From positions 1-13,187 of the forward strand of contig JBFJVZ010000200.1 in assembly GCA_041623895.1 (NCBI GenBank): 13,187 nucleotides of DNA. The letters are read 5' to 3'. Each line of letters opens with the position of its first letter. The first letter of the stretch is position 1. This DNA comes from JBFJVZ01 sp041623895 (lineage in GTDB: Bacteria > Planctomycetota > Planctomycetia > Pirellulales > Pirellulaceae). Shown here in pieces: positions 6,096 through 13,187 of the stretch. A program made the position numbers and the translations under genes. The notes under the pieces are model-generated. The model saw only the letters and a list, made by a program, of their open reading frames with translations, did not search any database and was not told the DNA's origin.

Positions 6096-8363
6096 ATGAA
6101 TCAGCACCCCCCATTACCCCGACCGTATTCCGAGCAGCGCGTCCCTGGGGCGAGCCAATCGGGAAACCAGTTTGGCCCCCAGCTATGCTGGGTAGCGTTT
6201 CGACATTCCTGGCTCTGGGCGATTCCGACGGGAACGGTGCTCGCCTGCATCGCCGTATTCGCTGTGATGCACTCATTCGTGCCGGGATATCGGGCAAGTC
6301 ATCTGTTGGAGGCGGATCAGGACTACGTGGTGTTTCCGGGCGTGATGCCCACGATTCATAACATGGCCAATACAGATCGGCAGCTTTTCTATAATCCGAT
6401 CGTCATTGAACCGGTACTCTCGGACGCGAAGATTCTCAGGGCGCTTAAGGTGTCCAATGCCGCTTTGGCGGAGGCGAAACTGCGTGACAATCTGTCGGTA
6501 GCGTCGGGCGGGACGCCGACACGCATGATCGTCAGCTTTCAAGATGCGGACCCCGAAGTGGCGGCGCTGGTTTGCAATGCGGTGGTTGAGGCTTATTTGC
6601 GAAAACGCGACGCCATGGACAACCAACGGATCGCGAAGCTGGAACGTTGGTTGGAACCGGAGATTGCTGCTTGGGAAGCGGTGATCGAGGAACGCCGAGA
6701 GCGAGTTGAGGCGTATAAAGTTCGCACGCTCGGGGCCGAGACTGCCCCCAGCGTTAGCATGCTGGAAAACCAAAATAACCTCGCGCATGCTTCCACACTG
6801 CGTGGCCAAATCACCGATTTGGAACTGCAGTTAGCGGTGATGGATGCCAGGCAAGCCATGAGCAAAGGAGAAGAGACGAAAGATACCGCTCCTCGCATCA
6901 ATCTTGACGATATCAAGAAGATGAAACCAACGGACAGCCAAATCGATCTCGCGATCAGTAAAGACAGCGAGGTCCGAGAGGCGCAAGCGATGGTTCAGCG
7001 CTACAAGGGCATTCTCCTGAATATGGAGGACAGCGGTCAGGTGCGACTGGAAGGGGACAGAATCATTGGTGCCAATCGCGAGTACTATCTGGACATGCGG
7101 GCCAAGCGAGACAAGGCGTCCTCCCAGGTAAAAACGGCGCAGGAGGCGGCCAGGATTCGCGTGCTCGAACGATTTGATCAGTTAGCCGAGGAAGACTTTC
7201 AGCAAAGGATCGTTGCTGCACAGCGTGCGGCAGAGCGATTGCAAGCTGAAAGATTGGCGAGAGCAAAACAGGAGCGCGATGCGATCGTGACAAAGCTCTC
7301 GGTTTTGCAGGAAGAGTACGAAGCAGAGCGGGCGCGATTGGAGGAATTCGGCAGCGACACCGCCAAGCTGCAATTTGCGCAGGAGGAGTTAGCGGTTGCC
7401 GGCGATGTCTTGAAGAAGCTTCGCGATCGGATGGCTGCGCTGCGGACGGAACAACGCGCCGGACACGAAAGCACCGTCCAGACCTTAGCAGCCGCAACGC
7501 CGCCCAAGACTCCGATTGAGAAACTTCCATTGAAGAAATTGGTTGTCGCTGGGGGGGCTGCGTTTGTTTTTCCATTTCTGCTCGGTTGCCTTTGGGAATT
7601 CAGAGTCCAGCGGGTCACCGACAGCGCCACGGTCGAGAAATGCAGTGGGGTGGCACCCGTTGTTGGCGAAGTTGCGATCCTGCCATCGAGCGATCGAAAC
7701 CGGCGCGGACGGCGGATGTTTGAGGAGAGTATCGAGTCGCTGCGGGCGAATTTGTTTCTTTCCATGCAGACGAAAGACACGCGATCGCTTGCCGTGGCCA
7801 GCAGCATGTCGGGCGAGGGGAAGAGTAGCGTGGCCTCGCAGTTAGCGTTATCCATTGCTAAGGCGACGGGCGAAACCGTGCTGTTGATTGACACCGATCT
7901 GCGTTGTCCCGATCAGCATGATATCTTTGGGCTGGAATTAGGCAGCGGGCTGTGCGGTGTGCTTGCCGGCGAGATATCGCTGGTGGAGGGTATCGATTGC
8001 AGCTTGGGCGATTTGATTCACGTCTTGCCCGCTGGCAAACTGATCGGCAATCCGCATCGCCTCTTGAGTCCCTCGGCGATGCGTGAAATCGTTGACATGG
8101 CCTTGGGAGAATACAGTTACGTTGTCGTTGATACCGCGCCTGTGTTATCCGCCGGGGAATCACTTGCGGTCGCCTCGGCGGTCGACGCAACACTGCTGTG
8201 TGTGATGCGTGATGTCAGTCGCATGGAGAACGTTACTCGTTCCATGCGACGTCTCGAAGCGGCCGGCGCGAACATCGCAGGGACAGTCTTCAGCGGGGTC
8301 AGCCCGCGGCAATACGCTTACCGGTACGGGGATTATCAGTACGCTGTGGAAAGCTATTCTTGA
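6096..8363 (+). CDS. Wzc-like polysaccharide co-polymerase with tyrosine autokinase domain
   Basis: A 755-residue inner-membrane protein controlling exopolysaccharide chain length and export. A first membrane helix (about 38-60) leads into a periplasmic Wzz/GumC-type domain with long charged coiled coils (about 180-465). A proline-rich stretch (PPKTPIEKLP) then precedes the second helix (482-502). The cytoplasmic BY-kinase follows: Walker A SMSGEGKSS (570-578, Lys576), Walker A' VLLIDTDLR (595-603, Asp599 and Asp601) and Walker B VVVDTAP (676-682, Asp679). The tail has tyrosines at 740, 742, 744, 747, 749 and 754, the expected autophosphorylation cluster. Length and fusion match the proteobacterial Wzc layout rather than the split CapA/CapB type. 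ATG 6096 is preferred over an upstream GTG (5982) inside the exosortase gene. That alternative would overlap the exosortase by about 105 nt and add a non-conserved extension. No Shine-Dalgarno is visible, so translational coupling to the exosortase is likely. Confidence 0.92.
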   Translation: MNQHPPLPRPYSEQRVPGASQSGNQFGPQLCWVAFRHSWLWAIPTGTVLACIAVFAVMHSFVPGYRASHLLEADQDYVVFPGVMPTIHNMANTDRQLFYNPIVIEPVLSDAKILRALKVSNAALAEAKLRDNLSVASGGTPTRMIVSFQDADPEVAALVCNAVVEAYLRKRDAMDNQRIAKLERWLEPEIAAWEAVIEERRERVEAYKVRTLGAETAPSVSMLENQNNLAHASTLRGQITDLELQLAVMDARQAMSKGEETKDTAPRINLDDIKKMKPTDSQIDLAISKDSEVREAQAMVQRYKGILLNMEDSGQVRLEGDRIIGANREYYLDMRAKRDKASSQVKTAQEAARIRVLERFDQLAEEDFQQRIVAAQRAAERLQAERLARAKQERDAIVTKLSVLQEEYEAERARLEEFGSDTAKLQFAQEELAVAGDVLKKLRDRMAALRTEQRAGHESTVQTLAAATPPKTPIEKLPLKKLVVAGGAAFVFPFLLGCLWEFRVQRVTDSATVEKCSGVAPVVGEVAILPSSDRNRRGRRMFEESIESLRANLFLSMQTKDTRSLAVASSMSGEGKSSVASQLALSIAKATGETVLLIDTDLRCPDQHDIFGLELGSGLCGVLAGEISLVEGIDCSLGDLIHVLPAGKLIGNPHRLLSPSAMREIVDMALGEYSYVVVDTAPVLSAGESLAVASAVDATLLCVMRDVSRMENVTRSMRRLEAAGANIAGTVFSGVSPRQYAYRYGDYQYAVESYS

Positions 8364-8401
8364 GCGTCAATCCTAACTTCTAAATTCGACCAGAATTAAA
8401 G

Positions 8402-11400
8402 ATGTCAACAACCGGATACGAAACAACGGATAATACCGAGAATGATGCTGTGGATTCAGCCAGCAAAGATGCGGCTGCCCCGGCAATCAAAAGACCGCCC
8501 GCTGGGGTATCGCGAGTACGTCGCGTTCACTGGCAGTGGAACCGCAAGCTAGCTTGGATCTCGCTGTGCGTGTGCGTTGCTGTGGGTGTCGCCGCTACAG
8601 CGTCTTATTACTATCATTCGACAACAACGTCCCACACGTTTCGCATGCGTGCTGAGGCCGCCGCCAGTGCCAATGATTATGCCGCGCACGAAAAATGGTT
8701 GCACCGTTATTCGCTGTTGGAACCCAATGATCTGGATGCGGTCGTGGACGCTGCATTGGCCGCCGATCAGGCTGCTGACCGTGCGCCGCCTGAACGAGTA
8801 GCGGCGGCCGTGAATCATGCCCGCAGACAATTGAGTCGCGCTATGGGTAGACTCGGTGCGCAGAGCCATGAGCGTACCAATGAGCTGCGAGTTCGACTGA
8901 TTGAGCGATTGCTGCAACTTGGTGGGCCCTGGTTTCGTGACGCCGAATACGAAGTCATTTCGCTTCAGCTACCCGCTAACGATCCGCGTGGGACAAGATG
9001 GCTCGCGCTTGCCTTGATCGGCCAGGTCCGAGCGGATATCTACCAGAACCGGCCGCCGGACAAGTACGACAAGCAGACCGAATACTGGCGTTGGCTGGCG
9101 AACCAGAAGGTGGGCAAAGTTCTTGCCAGCGCTGTTGAGCAAAACCAGAAAGACGTCGAATTGGTTGCCAGTTTTCTGGATGCCTATGAAAAATTGCCGG
9201 ACTTATTCCAGCTACCTGACACTCTAGACGAAAATGCAACCCAAGCATGGGAAGCGCAACTAAAACGAACCACCGAGCAAGCGATCGCGACCGTACGATC
9301 CAATGGTGACAGTCGATCGACATTGATCCTCTATCAATTTGAAAAATCGCGGAACCAGGGATCAACAGAGTCTGAAGCGCTAATCGACGCGGCGAAAACC
9401 GCAGCAGAACGGCTCGATGGCCTCGATCCCAGCGCAGAAGCGGAGCTACAGGGCACCGATCTCCCCGACTACTACTGGGATTACATGCTGGTTCTGGAAG
9501 CTGCCCAAATCATGTCCGGGCAAAAACCAAAACTCGCATCGGCATGGTATGAACAGTTGACGTCGTTGGACTTAAAAGCCATTCCTAAGGTAACCAAAGA
9601 GGTTGTGTTTGCACTTGCGGGAATGCTGGAGTTTCAGGAAGGCAGACTGGAGGACGCGATCGAGATTTGGGAAGCTGGCTTGCAGCAAGTCAATCCGGAT
9701 AGTCTCGAGTTGCTGGCGTCGGTCGCCAAAGCACGAGTTCAAAACGACGATCCACAAGCCAGCGACGCGATTGACGATCTACAACAGGCCCTGCAATTGG
9801 CTTCGTTGCGATTGCTGAAAACGCCCGAGCGAGAAATGTCGCGTGAGGCGAGAAATGAGGTTGGTCGTCGCATTGACTTGGCGAAGTGGCGCATGAAGGT
9901 AATGCGCGGGATCCAAGCGATACGAGCCAACAATGAAATCGAAGCGATTAAACTGCTGACCGCTGCCGCGGAAACTACGACAGGCGTTGCTCTCGAAGAG
10001 TACGTTCAAGTCGCGACTTTGCTCGCTTCGCTGCATCGCTCGCAGGGCTCCTGGGACCAGGCGGCTGTCGTACTGGATCGGGCACTCTATCTCGCGCCGG
10101 AGGACGCAAAATTACGCGTTCAGGCGGCAGAAGCCTGGATGCGATCGGGTAACCGGGAACGAGCCGCCGAGAATTGGAAAGCGGCGGGTAGGTCAGAATC
10201 GCTGACAACACGCGTGGCCAGTTTGGAAGCATCGTTTGAGCAGCAGATCCAGCAGTTGCCGGAGCATCGCGACTTCAGCGGCTTGAGGTCTTCGATCCAG
10301 CAAATACGCGACCTTTGGGGCAGTTCCATCAAGGGCACCTCCATGGAAAGTCGATTAGCGATTCTGGAGGCCATGGTACCACCAGCCGGCGTGTTGGCTG
10401 AACAACATCTCCAATCGCCCGCTCTGGGCGACGACCTCGTCCGCATCGCCGAGCAGTACCCCGACAACCAGACCGTCCAGACTTTCACAGCTGTACGCTT
10501 ATCTCAGTTCGGTCGCAAAGAAGCGGAACAATCGATCGAACGCTTGGAAGCGATCTTGGGATCAGACTCGCCGACCCTGCTGATTGTCAAGGCGCGGGCG
10601 CAGGTCTCGACCGACGGCCACCTGGCGGCCTGCGATCAGCTCATTCAGCAAGCCAAAAGTGATCCTGAAAACGCCAAAGAGCTGCTCTGGGTTGCGGCGG
10701 ACATTGCCACCAGGGCGAACGATCCTGAGTTGGTTTATCGTGCCCTGATCAACATCCCAGAAACAGGCCGCTCATTGGGAACCCTGTTTGATCTTGCCAG
10801 AATCGCCAACCGACTGCCTGCCGATTCCAAGTTCTTGTCTCCAGATGGCGAACAACTATCTACTGCCCAGTTATCACAGCAATGGGAAAAGCGACTCCGT
10901 GAACTGGAGGGCGATCAGGGATCTTACTGGCGTTATCTGAAAGTGAAGCGGATCATCAGTCAGCTCCAAAGTGAAGAAAGATCAGAGACGTCGCAGTTGC
11001 GAGAAGCGAAAGAATTGGTTCGAGACATCCTCGTCCAGCGTCCGCGTTGGGGAGCTGCAATTTCGCTGCAAGGTTGGTTGTCGGCAATCGAAGGCGAATC
11101 TGAAAGAGCCGTTGAACTTCTGCGCCGAGGAATCGCGGCGGGCGATCAAGATCTGCAAACCCGGCAGAAATTGTGGGAACAATTGATTCGCCTTGACCGT
11201 GAAGATGAGGCAGAAAAAGAAATGCGGCGGGCGTCACTTGCCAGCCAGTCTGCGACCTTTGATAACAGCGCCTCGCTGCGAATTGGGCTTGCCAGTATCG
11301 ATTTGGCGCTCCGCCGTGGCCACTACATGCGCGGCCTAAAGGTCGCCGAGAAGTCCGTCAGTGAGCGTCCCAACGATGTCCTCGGCCACGTTGTTCTTTG

Positions 11401-13177
11401 CCGAGCGGCGACATTGGCTGCTGGGCAAGCAACGACCGTTGAGGAAAGAAATGACCTGATCCGGCGGGCGACGACCGCGATTGAAAAGGCCACTGATCTG
11501 GCTGGCACGGACCGCCCTGAGATCTATTCGGCCCGCATGGGATTGCTTCTGCTCGGCAACGATCAACAACAGGTTCTTGATGAGATCGAGCGGATCCAGG
11601 CCAGCCAACTGGACATCTTCAACAAGTACACGCTGGAGAGCCGAGCACGGATTGCGCTGGGGGATTACGAAACGGCTGAGGCTGTGCTGAAGCGTGCCGG
11701 GGAGTTGAAACAGTCATTTCAAGTTCAGTTGGCGTTGGCGGACTTAAGTCGCCGCAAGGGTGACCTGAATGGGGAGATCGCTGCGCTCAAATTAGCGATG
11801 AGCTTGAGTCCCGAAAACCCGAACGTTCGCAACCTGCTCGCCCACGCAATGGTCTCGCGAGATGGTGAAAACGTCGATTGGGGACAGATCTCTGAACTCT
11901 TGTCGGTGGCCTCGGCCGCGAGTAACCGCTTTCAACACGCCATCTTGCTGATCAACCGGGGGACCGAGCATCAGCGTACAGAAGGGCTTGATATTCTCCG
12001 TGAAGTGGTCCGTGAGCGCAACAAGTTCAGCGACGATGCGGGTCGTTTCTTGGCGATCGTGCTCATACAACGCATGCAACGTCTCGACGAACACCAGGAT
12101 TCGTTGCGTGACCGCTGGCTGGATGAGGTTCGAGCGATCTACGAATCGCTGACCGAAAGAGCATCTGTGAAGGCGACCGATCTGTTTGCCTATGCAGGCT
12201 TTATTCTGGAACACGGTGATCAAAAAGACTTGCCCATCGTCAAGCGAATCTTAGCCAGGCTCCGGTCGATGAGAGATGGGGCGTTGTACGCCTTGGACGT
12301 GAGTATTCGCCATGCACGCAAGATCGGACAAGGAGATTCTATCCCGGACATCGTGCAGTCATGGGCTGACGAGGTTACTCGGGCTGAATTGATGAAAGAG
12401 CCGGTTGCTGCACAGATTGCGGGCGTTACCTTGATCAAACTAGGCTTCGGCGATGAAGGCCTGGGGTGGCTGGAGCAATCGTATCGTCTGGACCACAAGT
12501 TGCTTGATGCTTACGCGGTAGCCCTTGCCAGTTTGGGCCAAATGAAAAAGGGCATTTCCATTTGCTCAAAGCATTTTCAGGAACATCGTGACGCCCAATC
12601 CGCCAGATTGCTTGCTGAGATTCTCGCGCGGAATGCCAGGGGATCCACCACTCCGCAGTCGGAAGAAATCCTCCAGCAAGCTGTTGAGCTTTACGGCCAA
12701 GACCCGAACTTGTTGGAAAGCGTTGCCACCCTGCGGCTCCAGCAAGAGCGCTATGAGGAAGCAATCGAGCTTTACGACAGCGCCAGACAACTGGAACCTT
12801 TCCGCATTAAGACCCTGAATAATCTTGCCATGGCACTTTCGGAAACCCCGCGTGCCGTCGAGGGAATCGAAGCCATCGATATGGCCATCAACATTGCTGG
12901 TGAACACCCCGAGTTGCTTGATACGAAAGGCGTTGTGCTGTTGAAGGCTGGCAGGCTTGCTGACGCCGAGGCGGTCTTTCTGAAGGCGCTCCGCCGCGTC
13001 GATGAACCACGCTACCGATTCCATTTGGTGATGTCGTTGCTGGGTCAAGATAAGGAGGCTGAGGCAAAGCGGGCGTGGCGGTCGCTTGATGTTGGCAAAT
13101 TGAGATTGGGCGCTGCCGCGATGACTGCCAGCGAGCTTGCCACCTTGGATTTAATGACAAAGAAGTTTGGTGCCTGA
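8402..13177 (+). CDS. giant membrane-anchored TPR protein of the exosortase operon
   Basis: A complete 1591-residue protein. The short N-terminal cytoplasmic part is polar and then basic (RVRRVHWQWNRK). One hydrophobic helix follows at about 50-70, and the remaining ~1500 residues should be periplasmic. Nearly all of that is helical, alanine- and leucine-rich repeat sequence. Good TPR-like units are seen at about 535-605 (GSWDQAAVVLDRALYLAPED; RSGNRERAAENWKAA), 1092-1150 (KGDLNGEIAALKLAMSLSPE) and 1434-1540 (ERYEEAIELYDSARQLEP; AGRLADAEAVFLKALRRV). The middle is more degenerate. TPR arrays bind proteins, so it may scaffold the export or sorting machinery. Proteobacterial exosortase loci carry an unrelated-length TPR protein (PrsT); this one is much larger and I do not claim orthology. 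It starts 39 nt after the kinase stop, without a Shine-Dalgarno, and is probably the third gene of the operon. Its specific function is unknown. Confidence 0.85.
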   Translation: MSTTGYETTDNTENDAVDSASKDAAAPAIKRPPAGVSRVRRVHWQWNRKLAWISLCVCVAVGVAATASYYYHSTTTSHTFRMRAEAAASANDYAAHEKWLHRYSLLEPNDLDAVVDAALAADQAADRAPPERVAAAVNHARRQLSRAMGRLGAQSHERTNELRVRLIERLLQLGGPWFRDAEYEVISLQLPANDPRGTRWLALALIGQVRADIYQNRPPDKYDKQTEYWRWLANQKVGKVLASAVEQNQKDVELVASFLDAYEKLPDLFQLPDTLDENATQAWEAQLKRTTEQAIATVRSNGDSRSTLILYQFEKSRNQGSTESEALIDAAKTAAERLDGLDPSAEAELQGTDLPDYYWDYMLVLEAAQIMSGQKPKLASAWYEQLTSLDLKAIPKVTKEVVFALAGMLEFQEGRLEDAIEIWEAGLQQVNPDSLELLASVAKARVQNDDPQASDAIDDLQQALQLASLRLLKTPEREMSREARNEVGRRIDLAKWRMKVMRGIQAIRANNEIEAIKLLTAAAETTTGVALEEYVQVATLLASLHRSQGSWDQAAVVLDRALYLAPEDAKLRVQAAEAWMRSGNRERAAENWKAAGRSESLTTRVASLEASFEQQIQQLPEHRDFSGLRSSIQQIRDLWGSSIKGTSMESRLAILEAMVPPAGVLAEQHLQSPALGDDLVRIAEQYPDNQTVQTFTAVRLSQFGRKEAEQSIERLEAILGSDSPTLLIVKARAQVSTDGHLAACDQLIQQAKSDPENAKELLWVAADIATRANDPELVYRALINIPETGRSLGTLFDLARIANRLPADSKFLSPDGEQLSTAQLSQQWEKRLRELEGDQGSYWRYLKVKRIISQLQSEERSETSQLREAKELVRDILVQRPRWGAAISLQGWLSAIEGESERAVELLRRGIAAGDQDLQTRQKLWEQLIRLDREDEAEKEMRRASLASQSATFDNSASLRIGLASIDLALRRGHYMRGLKVAEKSVSERPNDVLGHVVLCRAATLAAGQATTVEERNDLIRRATTAIEKATDLAGTDRPEIYSARMGLLLLGNDQQQVLDEIERIQASQLDIFNKYTLESRARIALGDYETAEAVLKRAGELKQSFQVQLALADLSRRKGDLNGEIAALKLAMSLSPENPNVRNLLAHAMVSRDGENVDWGQISELLSVASAASNRFQHAILLINRGTEHQRTEGLDILREVVRERNKFSDDAGRFLAIVLIQRMQRLDEHQDSLRDRWLDEVRAIYESLTERASVKATDLFAYAGFILEHGDQKDLPIVKRILARLRSMRDGALYALDVSIRHARKIGQGDSIPDIVQSWADEVTRAELMKEPVAAQIAGVTLIKLGFGDEGLGWLEQSYRLDHKLLDAYAVALASLGQMKKGISICSKHFQEHRDAQSARLLAEILARNARGSTTPQSEEILQQAVELYGQDPNLLESVATLRLQQERYEEAIELYDSARQLEPFRIKTLNNLAMALSETPRAVEGIEAIDMAINIAGEHPELLDTKGVVLLKAGRLADAEAVFLKALRRVDEPRYRFHLVMSLLGQDKEAEAKRAWRSLDVGKLRLGAAAMTASELATLDLMTKKFGA

Positions 13178-13187
13178 CACTCGTGCC

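Noticed and set aside
7199..7894. Minus-strand open frame (231 codons) inside the kinase gene
   Set aside because: It is low-complexity Ser/Ala/Arg-rich translation opposite the coiled coil and Walker motifs; a shadow.
12566..13048. Minus-strand open frame (160 codons) inside the TPR gene
   Set aside because: It is antisense to continuous TPR-like coding sequence, with no motif or initiation signal.

Overview
The window looks like chromosomal DNA from a planctomycete, most likely a Pirellulaceae (Rhodopirellula-like) genome. This is an inference from gene content: a DUF1800/DUF1501 pair, a PEP-CTERM surface protein beside an exosortase, moderately high GC, frequent lack of Shine-Dalgarno motifs, and short dispersed GAATTC-centred repeats. 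No marker gene is present to fix the taxon.

Left part (1-3748, all + strand). The 3' end of a DUF1800 gene runs in from the left edge. It is followed after 53 nt by a complete DUF1501 gene with a twin-arginine signal, a pair that commonly travels together. Next come a small zinc-ribbon membrane protein (2570-2842) and a monofunctional biotin-protein ligase without a DNA-binding domain (birA, 2882-3748). The gaps hold two copies of a GAATTC hairpin (2404-2451) and a 14-nt tandem repeat touching the birA start codon (2845-2880).

Middle (3749-5085). A nested palindromic element (3789-3847) lies between birA and the convergent minus-strand gene for a PEP-CTERM protein (3919-4662). The 423-nt divergent gap (4663-5085) between that gene and the exosortase holds several dyads, including a 30-bp near-perfect palindrome with an A7T7 centre, and a plausible sigma-70-type promoter facing the exosortase.

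Right part (5086-13177, + strand). Three tightly packed genes form a probable operon: an exosortase (TTG start), a Wzc-like chain-length regulator fused to a tyrosine autokinase with a tyrosine-rich tail, and a 1591-aa membrane-anchored TPR protein. Together with the divergent PEP-CTERM gene this is a compact exosortase/exopolysaccharide locus. By family knowledge, the exosortase would process PEP-CTERM proteins at the membrane, the autokinase would control polymer export and length, and the TPR protein may scaffold assembly in the periplasm. No glycosyltransferase, polymerase, flippase, outer-membrane export protein or EpsI-like gene is inside the window. They could lie beyond the right edge, where the TPR gene ends 10 nt from the end. 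I found no tRNA, rRNA, CRISPR array, transposase or phage gene.
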